A stretch of DNA of 33,647 nucleotides, from positions 1 to 33,647 of the forward strand of contig JANXYV010000176.1 in assembly GCA_025355875.1 (NCBI GenBank), given 5' to 3'. A program made the position numbers and the translations under genes. This document shows positions 17,055 to 25,734 of this stretch, one piece after another (within the stretch, counting starts at the first letter, position 1; every line of letters starts with the position of its first letter). The DNA comes from Prolixibacteraceae bacterium (lineage in GTDB: Bacteria > Bacteroidota > Bacteroidia > Bacteroidales > Prolixibacteraceae). The notes below the pieces were generated by a model. That model was not told where the DNA came from. It did not search any database and saw only the letters and a program-made list of their open reading frames with translations.

Positions 17055-17909
17055 GTGATCATAGAAATTGACAGAAAATCGGGGTTTTGTTTTGGAGTGG
17101 TAAATGCCATCGAGAAAGCAGAAAAGATACTTGAAACAGATGGTTCTCTTTATTCTCTCGGTCAATTGGTTCACAACGAACTGGAAGTCAAAAGACTTCA
17201 GGAATTAGGATTGCAAACCATTACTCATCAAGAGTATTTCAATCTGAAGAACTGTAAGGTATTGATTCGGGCGCATGGCGAACCTCCAACTACGTATGAA
17301 TACGCCGATAAAAACAATATCACATTGATTGATGCAACTTGTCCGGTGGTTTTGAAGCTTCAGAAAAGAGTGAAAAAAGTTTCGGAGTCGATGATTCAGG
17401 AAAATGGACAGTTGGTCATATTCGGTCATCAAAATCATGCGGAAGTCGTTGGTTTAGTTGGACAGTCCGAACTTGAACCGATAATAATCGAACGACCTGA
17501 AGATTATCAGAAAATCGATCCGGAACGGTCCGTCGTGGTTTTTTCACAAACCACCAAATCTGTTGAAGGATTCAGAAATCTGGCTCAAAAATTAAAGGAA
17601 CAATCCGTTGCTGGCAAAGTTGAAACTCATGATACCATTTGTCGTCAGGTTTCTGACCGGGTTCCGCACTTGCAGAACTTTGCGGTTCGGTTTGAACGGG
17701 TTCTTTTTGTTGGAGGGCTTCGAAGTTCGAATGCGCAGGTACTTTTTGATGTGTGTAAAAAACAAAATGAACAAAGCTATTTCGTATCAACACCCGATGA
17801 AGTTCAGCCCGGATGGTTCTCAGGAGTTGAAACAGTGGGGATTTGCGGGGCAACTTCCACACCTCAATGGTTGATGGAAAAGGTCGCCGATAAGATCCGA
17901 CAATTTTAA
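17055..17909 (+). CDS. ispH: 4-hydroxy-3-methylbut-2-enyl diphosphate reductase
   Basis: Last enzyme of the MEP isoprenoid pathway; reduces HMBPP to IPP and DMAPP with an iron-sulfur cluster. The three cluster cysteines are present at C12 (GFCFGV), C96 (DATCP) and C196 (DTICRQVSDR), almost the same numbering as E. coli. The active-site histidines H40 and H74 (RAHGEPP) and the glutamate E130 in HAEVVGLVGQ are also there. 284 residues is slightly short of E. coli (316) because of a compact C-terminus. The start codon is GTG at 17055; translation gives MIIEIDRKSGFCFG, with the first cysteine at the usual distance, so this start is well supported. Likely cotranscribed with cmk. Confidence 0.96.
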   Translation: MIIEIDRKSGFCFGVVNAIEKAEKILETDGSLYSLGQLVHNELEVKRLQELGLQTITHQEYFNLKNCKVLIRAHGEPPTTYEYADKNNITLIDATCPVVLKLQKRVKKVSESMIQENGQLVIFGHQNHAEVVGLVGQSELEPIIIERPEDYQKIDPERSVVVFSQTTKSVEGFRNLAQKLKEQSVAGKVETHDTICRQVSDRVPHLQNFAVRFERVLFVGGLRSSNAQVLFDVCKKQNEQSYFVSTPDEVQPGWFSGVETVGICGATSTPQWLMEKVADKIRQF

Positions 17910-18011
17910 GACTTCATTAATCTAATTGTTAAATTTTCGTCGATTGTATTTTCACTAAAATACTTTGACTTACTTTAAACTGAATTTATTTTTCAGCATA
18001 AAAAACCGGCC

Positions 18012-19031
18012 ATGGCAATAAAAGATAGTAATTCGGAAGTCTCTTTAAAAAGAAAGAAATTACAAAAAATCGGAGTATTTACTTCAGGTGGTGACGCTCC
18101 CGGGATGAATGCGGCCATTCGCGCCGTTACACGGGCTGCCATTGCCAATAAGTTGAAAGTAGTGGGCATTCGGCGTGGTTATCAGGGAATGATAGAAGGT
18201 GATTTTATTCCGCTGAAATCAACCGATGTGAGCGGGATCCTTCAATTGGGCGGAACTATGCTGAAAACCGCACGGAGCGCTGAATTCCGAACTGCAGAGG
18301 GTCGTGAGAAAGCATATCAGCAGTTGAAAAAAGCCGAAATTGATGCCGTTGTGGTGATTGGAGGCGACGGGTCTTTTACCGGCGCTTTGGTGATGTCGCA
18401 GGAATACGACTTTCCGTTTATCGGAATTCCGGGAACGATCGACAACGATATTTATGGAACCGATTATACCATTGGGTACGACACCGCTTTGAACACAGTT
18501 GTTGAAGCAGTGGATAAAATCAAAGACACGGCCCGGTCGCATGGACGAATTTTCTTTGTCGAGGTAATGGGCCGTGAGGCTGGGTTACTGGCACTAAACA
18601 GCGGCATTGCCTGCGGTGCTGAAGTAATTCTGATTCCTGAAGCAAAAGGCGATTACAACCAGCTGAAGAAATTTTTGGATAAAGGCTATAAAAATAAGGA
18701 AACCAGCGGAATCATTATGGTTGCCGAAGGCGATGAGGCTGGTGGCGCAATAAAAATTGCGGAAGAAGTGCGCAAAGAACATCCGGATTTAGATGTGCGC
18801 GTTTCGATCCTGGGACATATTCAGCGTGGTGGAAGCCCAACTGCAAAAGATCGGGTGAATGCAACCAAAATGGGAGTTGCAGCAGTCGATGCGCTGCTTG
18901 ATGATCAAAAAAGCATCATGATTGGCCTTGATAATGAAAAAATTGTTCATGTGCCATTTAATAAGGCTGTTAAGTTGAATCACAGCATCGATACTAATCT
19001 GCTCGATATTCAGAAATTGCTCAATATCTAA
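18012..19031 (+). CDS. pfkA: ATP-dependent 6-phosphofructokinase
   Basis: Commits fructose 6-phosphate to glycolysis. The 339-residue protein has the ATP site TSGGDAPGMNAAIRA (24-38), GGDGSF at 117-122 and the catalytic PGTIDND at 140-146, then MGREAG and LGHIQRGGSPT. The glycine in GGDG and the glycine of PGTIDND mark the ATP-using type; PPi-using enzymes have GGDD and PKTIDND. It carries about 18 extra N-terminal residues that are lysine-rich and polar compared with E. coli PfkA (320). It follows ispH after 102 bases that include a TACTTTG sequence, so it may have its own promoter. Convergent with the chemoreceptor gene, 53 bases away. Confidence 0.96.
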   Translation: MAIKDSNSEVSLKRKKLQKIGVFTSGGDAPGMNAAIRAVTRAAIANKLKVVGIRRGYQGMIEGDFIPLKSTDVSGILQLGGTMLKTARSAEFRTAEGREKAYQQLKKAEIDAVVVIGGDGSFTGALVMSQEYDFPFIGIPGTIDNDIYGTDYTIGYDTALNTVVEAVDKIKDTARSHGRIFFVEVMGREAGLLALNSGIACGAEVILIPEAKGDYNQLKKFLDKGYKNKETSGIIMVAEGDEAGGAIKIAEEVRKEHPDLDVRVSILGHIQRGGSPTAKDRVNATKMGVAAVDALLDDQKSIMIGLDNEKIVHVPFNKAVKLNHSIDTNLLDIQKLLNI

Positions 19032-19084
19032 ATATTCAAATTGGCTCTGAAACTGGATCTACTGCTCAATACACTCAGAACACC

Positions 19085-20986
19085 TTAAGCTTCAATACGG
19101 AAATAAGCGATCAGTTTTTTCAGATTTTCTGCCTCTTTGCTGATGCTCGTCGAATTGATAGAAAGTTCGTACGATGATTCTGCATTTTGCTGCGTCACAC
19201 GGTTTAATTGCTGAATTCCCTGATTGATTTCCTCCGAACTCATTCTTTGTTCGGCACTTGATACTGAAATTTGTTTTACCAGTTCGGCTGTGTGTTCAAT
19301 ATCAGGAATAATGCTGAGCAATTTTTCACCGGTTTCACGGGCCTGCAGTAATCCCTGAGTCGATAATTCGTTGATCTCCTTTGCCGCCAGTTGAGATCTT
19401 TCGGCCAGTTTTTTAATTTCAGAGGCAACCACTCCAAATCCTTTTCCCTGGATGCCGTATCTCGATGCTTCGATGGCAGCATTGATTGCCAGTAGATTAG
19501 TTTGTTTGGCAATGTCACCAATCACCGAAATCTTCCGGGCAATATTGTTCATCGATAGAATTAATGCCTGAGTTGATTCATTTGCATCCTGAATTCCACT
19601 GGCAGCTTTCAATGCAATTCTTTCCGTTTCACGGGCACTTCGGTTATTTTGCTGAATTCGGGAAAGCATCAGATCCATGGCAGTCGATATTTCTTCAGAT
19701 GATGAAGCCTGATTATTGGCGCCTTCCGAAAGCTTCACCGATGAATTCAACAAATCCAGACTGCTTTCAGCAATGGTATCCGAACTTTGAATGATTTCAG
19801 TCATGATGGTGGTTAGTTTGGCCGCCATCAGTGTTAATGATTCGGCCAGATCACCAATTTCATCATTTCGTGAAATTGAAATTTTTGCATTCAGATCACC
19901 GGATGAGATTGTCTTCGCAAAATCTACTCCTTTTACGATTGGATCTGTAATTCGGGCCGCTATGAGATAGATGATGACATATAACAGAATTAAACCAAGA
20001 ACTCCTGTCAGGATGGTAGTAATCAGAACTTTATTCGCCTCTTTCAGGATAACTTCCGTGGGTACTTCGACACCAATAAGCCAGTTAGTTGGCGTATTTC
20101 CAATCAAAATAGGTTCGGTGGAAACAAAATATTCCCCGCCATCGCTAGTGTTTTTATACGTGAATGATTTTTCCGAATCTAAATTATTTTCAAAAACCTC
20201 ATTTTTAAATACCGACGAATCAGCAGCCAATGAACCTATAAAGTTCTTGCCTGTAAGCAAGTTGTTGGTGTGTGCAACAATAATCCTGTTTTTGGAGATA
20301 ATATAGGAAATTGCTTCTTCGTAAGGTTTGATGCTTGAGATAAGATAATTCATATGTGAAAGTGAGATATCAATTCCGACCATCCCCACAAACTGACCAG
20401 CTTCATTTTGAATGGGCGTTAGCAGACTTGTCATCAAAATTCCCTTCATTTCTTTGGTTGACTGATCGTAATAAGGATCAACGATTGTTTCCTTATTCAT
20501 TCTCCGTACCTGATAATAAGTGGTATTCAACTCCAGATTGGTTGTATCCTCAATTGCTTTTTGGTTAAAGATCTTTCCTCCTTCGCGGAAATAACCGTTC
20601 CAAAAACGACCATTTTTCTTTTTGTATGTTTGATCGAGTGCTTTCAATTCCCAATATACTCCAAGCGATAAATAATCCGGATTTTTTCCAAGATTGCTTA
20701 AAAGTATCTGATCAAAAAACGCATCACGTTGGGCAGGTTCATATTTTTTATAGTTAGCGAAAATATTTCGCAGGGTGCGGGAAGTTTGCATCATCACATT
20801 CAATTCTTCCGATATTTTATTCCGGTTTTCGCGTGTTATGCTTTTTACCAACTCAACCGAATTGGAGTAGGTAATTTTCTTGAGCTGGTAACTGATATAT
20901 CCTATTGCTACACAGTAAATTATTGTGGCTACACTCAGGATGTACACATTTAGTTTGACTTTGAGTTTAAATCTTCGAAGGCTCAT
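19085..20986 (-). CDS. Methyl-accepting chemotaxis protein with periplasmic Cache-type sensor
   Basis: Membrane chemoreceptor of 633 residues. A first transmembrane helix at about 13-33 is followed by a periplasmic region of about 280 residues that looks like a double Cache domain (for example [29 protein letters not shown]). A second membrane helix ([20 protein letters not shown]) leads to a HAMP domain and a long cytoplasmic coiled coil. The signalling tip is recognisable: [20 protein letters not shown] and [18 protein letters not shown]. No other che, flagellar or gliding genes are nearby, so its kinase partner is elsewhere. A perfect 18-bp inverted repeat lies 25 bases upstream of the start. 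Confidence 0.93.
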   Translation of the reverse strand: MSLRRFKLKVKLNVYILSVATIIYCVAIGYISYQLKKITYSNSVELVKSITRENRNKISEELNVMMQTSRTLRNIFANYKKYEPAQRDAFFDQILLSNLGKNPDYLSLGVYWELKALDQTYKKKNGRFWNGYFREGGKIFNQKAIEDTTNLELNTTYYQVRRMNKETIVDPYYDQSTKEMKGILMTSLLTPIQNEAGQFVGMVGIDISLSHMNYLISSIKPYEEAISYIISKNRIIVAHTNNLLTGKNFIGSLAADSSVFKNEVFENNLDSEKSFTYKNTSDGGEYFVSTEPILIGNTPTNWLIGVEVPTEVILKEANKVLITTILTGVLGLILLYVIIYLIAARITDPIVKGVDFAKTISSGDLNAKISISRNDEIGDLAESLTLMAAKLTTIMTEIIQSSDTIAESSLDLLNSSVKLSEGANNQASSSEEISTAMDLMLSRIQQNNRSARETERIALKAASGIQDANESTQALILSMNNIARKISVIGDIAKQTNLLAINAAIEASRYGIQGKGFGVVASEIKKLAERSQLAAKEINELSTQGLLQARETGEKLLSIIPDIEHTAELVKQISVSSAEQRMSSEEINQGIQQLNRVTQQNAESSYELSINSTSISKEAENLKKLIAYFRIEA

Positions 20987-21011
20987 AACCAGATGGAATT
21001 AATTATTTCGA

Positions 21012-21061
21012 AATTTAGTCAGCGTTCAATCACGAAAAACGGGTTGAACGCTGACTAAATT
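21012..21061. repeat. Perfect 18-bp inverted repeat between kdsB and the chemoreceptor gene
   Basis: The arm AATTTAGTCAGCGTTCAA (21012-21029) returns as its exact reverse complement at 21044-21061, with a 14-base loop. It lies 25 bases upstream of the chemoreceptor start and about 155 bases past the kdsB stop. There is no clear T run beyond either arm, so it could be a terminator, a regulator-binding palindrome or a structured leader. The rest of the 231-base gap also holds a weaker pair (ACCTGGAA at 21120-21127 with TTCCAGGT at 21181-21188). Confidence 0.85.
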
Positions 21062-21217
21062 AGAATTATTAATTTGATTTTGTAAATATTCGGGAAAGTT
21101 CCTTGTGAAAAGTCGAAAAACCTGGAATTTCACCTCAGCCAAGCATTTTTCGAATTCAATGTTAAAGCGCTTCCGGAAATTTCCAGGTCCATCCGGAAAG
21201 AAGTATCTGACAGAGTT

Positions 21218-21958
21218 TTACAGACCCATCAGGCCTAACACCCGATCGATATCTTCAGGTGTGTCAATGCAATGACTGTCATGCCCGGTAACTGCAACTT
21301 TTATTTTAAAACCATTCTCCAGCCAGCGAAGTTGTTCGAGCGACTCTGCAATTTCGAGCGATGAAGGTTTTAATTGCGTGATTTTCTCTAAAATATCACT
21401 TCTGTAGCCATACAGGCCTACGTGCCTGTAATACGTGAATTTTTCGTACCATTCTTTTCGGTCAACTCCTTTGATGTATGGAATTACCATCCGGCTGAAA
21501 AATAAAGCTTCCATGTTCGAATTCAGCGTCACTTTCACTTCTCCTTCGCTGAAGAGTAAATCATACGAATCGACTGAAGTAACCAGCGTAGCCAGCTCGG
21601 TTGCTTCCTCCTGAAGAACATTGGCTAAAAGATCAATTTGAGAAGGGTCTATGAATGGCTCATCGCCCTGAATATTAATTACGTGACTGTATGAAACTCC
21701 TGATTTTTGAAGCGCTTCAAAACAACGATCAGTGCCGCTTGGATGTTCCGGTTGGGTCATGAAAGCGATGCCGCCAAACTCTTCCACATGCTTTTTGATC
21801 CGTTCATCATCGGTTGCTACAACCACTTCAGCCAGCATTCCTGACTTTTTTGCCTGCATATAGACTCTTTGGATCATGCTCATTCCTTTGATGTCGATCA
21901 AAGGTTTTCCGGGAAAACGCGAAGAAGCGTAACGTGCAGGTATAACTCCTAAAATCAT
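21218..21958 (-). CDS. kdsB: CMP-Kdo / CMP-8-amino-Kdo synthetase
   Basis: 3-deoxy-manno-octulosonate cytidylyltransferase: couples CTP and the octulosonic acid to give the CMP-sugar used by lipid A Kdo transferases. 246 residues, the usual length. The nucleotide-binding N-terminus MILGVIPARYASSRFPGKPL is almost consensus, and INIQGDEPF and the late metal-site region HCIDTPEDIDRV are present. It is the last gene of the six-gene operon and lies 6 bases after the KdsC-like gene. Because kdnA and kdnB lead the operon, the natural substrate is probably Kdo8N, as reported for the Shewanella enzyme; the sequence alone cannot separate that from Kdo. Confidence 0.93.
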   Translation of the reverse strand: MILGVIPARYASSRFPGKPLIDIKGMSMIQRVYMQAKKSGMLAEVVVATDDERIKKHVEEFGGIAFMTQPEHPSGTDRCFEALQKSGVSYSHVINIQGDEPFIDPSQIDLLANVLQEEATELATLVTSVDSYDLLFSEGEVKVTLNSNMEALFFSRMVIPYIKGVDRKEWYEKFTYYRHVGLYGYRSDILEKITQLKPSSLEIAESLEQLRWLENGFKIKVAVTGHDSHCIDTPEDIDRVLGLMGL

Positions 21959-21964
21959 CTGGAA

Positions 21965-22678
21965 TCAGGGATTTAGTTCAATTGTATTTCCGTTTTCGAA
22001 GGTGAAGTATTTCGTGGTTACTTCATTTCTGGTTGTAATGTATTCTCGGTATAAATCAGAGTAGGCCATACGTTCAGTAATTACTTGCTCAAACACTCCT
22101 TTCAAACCAATCATTAGTTCGCACGCTTCACGAACAGCGAAGTTCCCCGATTCAGAACCGGTAACGTAGTCAGCAATCTTGTTTTTAATCACAAACTGAT
22201 TGAACAAAGGATTTGCCTTGCGCTGGACGAATATCCGAAGCCCGGCCATCTCAGCAAACGAAAGATCAAGCACATCATCAAAAACGAAAGCAATTTCGCC
22301 CGGTTTTAGATTGAAATGTTCGCAAAAATGATTGAGCGCATCGGTTTTGTTTGCAATTTTATAATAGCATGCACTGAAACATTCACGCCTGGTCCACGAA
22401 AATGAGGCACTGTTTCTTTCTCCTGAAATCACTGCCACACAGGGTATCCGGCGATGAGTCATGTAACCTGAAAACCGCAAAAGGTTAGTTCCCATCGAAT
22501 CCACTTCGCTGAAAAGGCTGGTTCCGTCTTGATCTTTGGTGCCATTATTAAATACCCCATCCCAATCAAACACAAATGCTTTGATGCCATCCAGTTTGGT
22601 GGCAATATTTTCCGGAGGAATCACGAAAATCCCTCCGATTTTTGTAAAGGCGAGTGAGATATGATCGGTTTCAGTCAT
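21965..22678 (-). CDS. kdsC: KdsC-like HAD phosphatase (Kdo-8-phosphate phosphatase candidate)
   Basis: HAD-superfamily phosphatase of 237 residues expected to remove the phosphate from Kdo-8-phosphate. Motif I is FDWDGVFNNG with D38 and D40, motif II is S85 in VAVISGERN, motif III is K111 in NKTDAL, and motif IV is FVFDDVLDLS (D134, D135, D138). It is divergent from textbook KdsC: motif I is usually DVDGVLTDG, motif IV usually GDDLNDL, and here there is an N-terminal extension of about 30 residues and a C-terminal tail of about 50. It follows the transaldolase/CBS gene by 8 bases and precedes kdsB by 6. Position plus HAD motifs make the Kdo role likely. Confidence 0.8.
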   Translation of the reverse strand: MTETDHISLAFTKIGGIFVIPPENIATKLDGIKAFVFDWDGVFNNGTKDQDGTSLFSEVDSMGTNLLRFSGYMTHRRIPCVAVISGERNSASFSWTRRECFSACYYKIANKTDALNHFCEHFNLKPGEIAFVFDDVLDLSFAEMAGLRIFVQRKANPLFNQFVIKNKIADYVTGSESGNFAVREACELMIGLKGVFEQVITERMAYSDLYREYITTRNEVTTKYFTFENGNTIELNP

Positions 22679-22686
22679 GAATCGAT

Positions 22687-23697
22687 TTATCCTTTTAAAT
22701 CCTGAATGTCAAGCATCCCAATAGGGTTACCCTTGCTGGTAACTAAAATTGTATCCACATTGGTTTTTTTGAAAATCGCAGCAGCTTCGTTCAGTAAGGA
22801 ATCTGCATCCACCGAAATAGGATTGTTATATTTAAAATCGCTCATTTTTTTGTTCAAAAAGTCAGGTCCGCCTGCTGGCAAAGACCTGCGCAGGTCACCA
22901 TCAGTGAAAACTCCTTTCAACGAACCATTTTGATCAACAATAGTGATGCAGCCGAAACCATATTCAGTCATTTTGATGATCGCATCAGAAAGTTTGGTAT
23001 CGGCGCTAACCAATGGATTCTGGCCATTCATGGCACCCTTCACTTTGACTGTCATCAAACGGGTATCTGTAATAAACTGATCGTGACCAATCGTGGTGAA
23101 ATTATTCTCGGTAAGCTGTTTGAGAATCTTCATCGGAACAGTAATGTTATGGACACCCAGATTGATCGCATTCCGGACGTGTTCGGTGTGACGAACCGAT
23201 GAAAACATGATCTTGGTATCGTATCCGTAGTTTTTCACCGCTGCTACACACTGTTCCACTAAAGTTAAGGCATCGTGCCCCTGATCCTGCAAACGGCCAA
23301 CAAGGATACAAACATAAGTTGCTCCGGCTTGCATAGCCATGTATGCTTGCTGTAAAGTGTACACCAGATGCAGATTTACCATTATTCCTTTTTTGCGCAA
23401 CATGGCACAGGCACGGACTCCTTCGAGCGAAACCGGAATTTTGAATACTGTTTTCTTTGGATCCAGCCCCAGAGCCAACTGACGCTCAGCTTCTTTCAAA
23501 ATTTCTTCAGCGGTACTTCCCAATGCTTCGATCATCAGCACCGGAACAATTTTGGAGATTTTTACGATGGTACCGTCGATATCGGTAATCCCTTCGCGCT
23601 GCATGAAGGTAGGAGTGGTCGTCAAGCCGTTGAGGAAGCCTAGTCTAAAAGCTTCTTCGATTTCGGCTACGTTTGCTGAATCAAGATATAGTTCCAT
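22687..23697 (-). CDS. TalC-like transaldolase fused to a C-terminal CBS pair
   Basis: Residues 1-215 are a small (TalC/FSA-type) transaldolase: MELYLDSAN with Asp6, Schiff-base lysine K86 in VFKIPVS, AGATYVCILVGRLQDQGHD and SSVRHTEHV. Residues 220-336 form two CBS motifs (NPLVSADTKLSDAI to GVFTDGDLRRS, and NPISVDADSLLNEA to PIGMLDIQDL). Aligned by eye with E. coli FSA, the asparagine of TTNPS is Thr28, Thr109 is His110, and Tyr131 is Leu132, while the Gln59 position is Glu57 as in true transaldolases. So the catalytic lysine and aspartate are kept but the pocket is changed. It lies between kdsA and the KdsC-like gene, where KdsD, itself a SIS+CBS protein, would fit. It may supply arabinose 5-phosphate or a related precursor; this is inference. 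Confidence 0.85.
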   Translation of the reverse strand: MELYLDSANVAEIEEAFRLGFLNGLTTTPTFMQREGITDIDGTIVKISKIVPVLMIEALGSTAEEILKEAERQLALGLDPKKTVFKIPVSLEGVRACAMLRKKGIMVNLHLVYTLQQAYMAMQAGATYVCILVGRLQDQGHDALTLVEQCVAAVKNYGYDTKIMFSSVRHTEHVRNAINLGVHNITVPMKILKQLTENNFTTIGHDQFITDTRLMTVKVKGAMNGQNPLVSADTKLSDAIIKMTEYGFGCITIVDQNGSLKGVFTDGDLRRSLPAGGPDFLNKKMSDFKYNNPISVDADSLLNEAAAIFKKTNVDTILVTSKGNPIGMLDIQDLKG

Positions 23698-23772
23698 AAA
23701 TTCTGATTTCTAAGTTTATTTTAATTTATTGATAGAATTGTAAAACTGCGATGAAGCAGTTTGCAAAGATTT

Positions 23773-24603
23773 TTAGCGATATTTTACTTCCAGGAGGTGT
23801 ATTTCGATGAGCGGTTTCAGAAATTCCTCCAGATCATAGACACAAAGCTGGCTGGCCGCATCACACAAGGCTTTTTCGGGTTCGGGATGAGTTTCAATAA
23901 AAATGCCGTCCACACCGGCGGCAACACCCGATCTCGACAAAACCGGCAAAAACTCACGAGCGCCACCCTTTGCATCAGCGCTTGGGATTCCGTATTTGCG
24001 GATGGCATGAGTAATGTCAAAAACCACCGGGTATCCCAGATTATTCAAGTGAAAGAAGGCCCGGGGATCAACGATCAAATCGTTATAACCAAATGTATAT
24101 CCACGTTCTGTTAAAATTACCTGGTCGTTTCCTGCATCGATACATTTCTGCAGGGGATGTTTCATGTTATCCGGAGCCAGGAACTGCCCATGTTTGATAT
24201 TCACAACCTTACCCGTTTTTGCCGCCGCTACCAACAAGGTTGACTGCATGCACAGATAGGCCGGAATTTGTAATACATCGCAAACTTCGCCTGCAACTTT
24301 CGCTTGTTCAGGATAATGAATGTCGGTGAGAATAGGAAAGCCGAACTGTTCTTTTACCCTGGCAAGTATTTTTAATCCCACATCCAAACCCGGACCGTCG
24401 TAATATTTCAGACTGCTGCGGTTATCTTTCTGAAAAGAAGATTTATATATGATTTGAATCTTCATGCGTTCGGAAACTTCTTTAAGCTTCTCCGCAGTTT
24501 TCATCATGATCAGTTCGTCTTCGATCACACATGGACCAGAAATGACAAACAGATCATTGCTGCCACAATCAATGTTTCCGACTTTAACGATCTTCTTTTC
24601 CAT
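23773..24603 (-). CDS. kdsA: 3-deoxy-8-phosphooctulonate synthase (Kdo-8-phosphate synthase)
   Basis: Condenses phosphoenolpyruvate and D-arabinose 5-phosphate to Kdo-8-phosphate. 276 residues, family length. The motif YKSSFQKDNRSS (family: KSSFDKANRSS), LTDIHYPEQ, IPAYLCMQSTLL and the late HPEPEKALCDAASQL are all typical. The GPCVIED motif places a cysteine (C25) where E. coli KdsA has asparagine; this cysteine marks the metal-dependent class (as in Aquifex). It follows kdnB by 3 bases, implying tight coupling, and precedes the transaldolase/CBS gene by 75 bases. Confidence 0.94.
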   Translation of the reverse strand: MEKKIVKVGNIDCGSNDLFVISGPCVIEDELIMMKTAEKLKEVSERMKIQIIYKSSFQKDNRSSLKYYDGPGLDVGLKILARVKEQFGFPILTDIHYPEQAKVAGEVCDVLQIPAYLCMQSTLLVAAAKTGKVVNIKHGQFLAPDNMKHPLQKCIDAGNDQVILTERGYTFGYNDLIVDPRAFFHLNNLGYPVVFDITHAIRKYGIPSADAKGGAREFLPVLSRSGVAAGVDGIFIETHPEPEKALCDAASQLCVYDLEEFLKPLIEIHLLEVKYR

Positions 24604-24606
24604 GGT

Positions 24607-25686
24607 TTACAATCTCTTATATAACTCTTTTATTGAATCAACCGTCAACTTTTCCTTCCAATCCGATCCGAGGGCATGATTCCACATGTGCGGCAAATTA
24701 TATGCTACCAAGGCCATTTCAGTGATTTGTTCGTCAGTCCAGTTTCTGGATAAACCTTGTGGAAGTTCAACGTTATGGTGGGAAAGCATTTTTTTGAATT
24801 CGGAAACACTTTCTCCATAAAAATCGTCCAGGTGCTGAAAGGCAATACAATTGGCAAAGCAATGACGCATTTTCAGAATTTTGGAAAGGCCGTATGACAA
24901 AGCATGACATGCACCAACTTCGGAATAGGTCAGGCTAAGGCCACCCATCAGGGAAGCAACCATCAACTTTTCATTGTTTTCAGGTGTTTGTCCGCTTCCT
25001 TCATTGACGTAAATATCTCTGCAAAGCTTCAAGGCTTGTTCTGCATAGGCATGACTGAAGGCATTATTCAAAATACCGGTTTCAGATTCGATGCAGTGAA
25101 TATAGGTATCCATGCCGGTGTAAAACCACCAATCGAGCGGAACGGTTTCTGTCAGGTCAGGATCGAGAATGACCTGGTTAAACACTGTCCAGTCACATTT
25201 CAAACCCAATTTCTTTTCAGGACCTGTTAAAACAGCTGTCATGGAACATTCCGCACCTGTTCCTGAAATGGTTGGCACGCCCAGATGATAAATTCCTGGT
25301 TTTTTAATCAGGTTTAAACCCTGGTATTTGGTCGATGAACCTTCGTTGGTAAACATCAGCGAAACGGCCTTGGCAATATCCATGATGCTGCCACCGCCAA
25401 TTCCAACCACTCCGGAAGGTAATCCTTTTGAATTCAAAACCGAATCGCGAATCGTGTCGATTTGTTCGGTAGTTGGTTCCATCACATCCACGTCGATGAA
25501 TAAGATCATATCCTCATTTTTCAGAGGAATGCGGTTTTCCAGCGATTTTCCCTTGAAGTAATGATCGACTACAAAAAGAAAAAACTGATTGTTTTCAACC
25601 CGTTTTTCGGCAAGAATGGAGTCCATTTCATCAAAGCTGCCTCTGCCGAAAACTACTTTATCAATATTTTTGAAATTTTTATGCAT
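24607..25686 (-). CDS. kdnB: Iron-containing alcohol dehydrogenase-like Kdo 8-oxidase
   Basis: A 359-residue iron-dependent alcohol dehydrogenase-fold protein. The nucleotide motif IGGGSIMDIAKA begins at 96, and TISGTGAECS follows at 139-148. Metal ligands are visible as D193 and H197 (GMDTYIHCIES), H261 (GACHALSYGL) and H275. It sits directly between a DegT aminotransferase and kdsA, the gene neighbourhood of kdnB of Shewanella oneidensis, whose product oxidises C8 of Kdo to the aldehyde before transamination to 8-amino-Kdo. The family is certain from the sequence; the Kdo 8-oxidase role rests on the kdnA-kdnB-kds context. An alternative is another sugar or polyol dehydrogenase. Confidence 0.85.
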   Translation of the reverse strand: MHKNFKNIDKVVFGRGSFDEMDSILAEKRVENNQFFLFVVDHYFKGKSLENRIPLKNEDMILFIDVDVMEPTTEQIDTIRDSVLNSKGLPSGVVGIGGGSIMDIAKAVSLMFTNEGSSTKYQGLNLIKKPGIYHLGVPTISGTGAECSMTAVLTGPEKKLGLKCDWTVFNQVILDPDLTETVPLDWWFYTGMDTYIHCIESETGILNNAFSHAYAEQALKLCRDIYVNEGSGQTPENNEKLMVASLMGGLSLTYSEVGACHALSYGLSKILKMRHCFANCIAFQHLDDFYGESVSEFKKMLSHHNVELPQGLSRNWTDEQITEMALVAYNLPHMWNHALGSDWKEKLTVDSIKELYKRL

Positions 25687-25734
25687 AAGTAAATGAATTC
25701 AGGAAAATACAAATAGATTTTAAATTCAGGAAAA

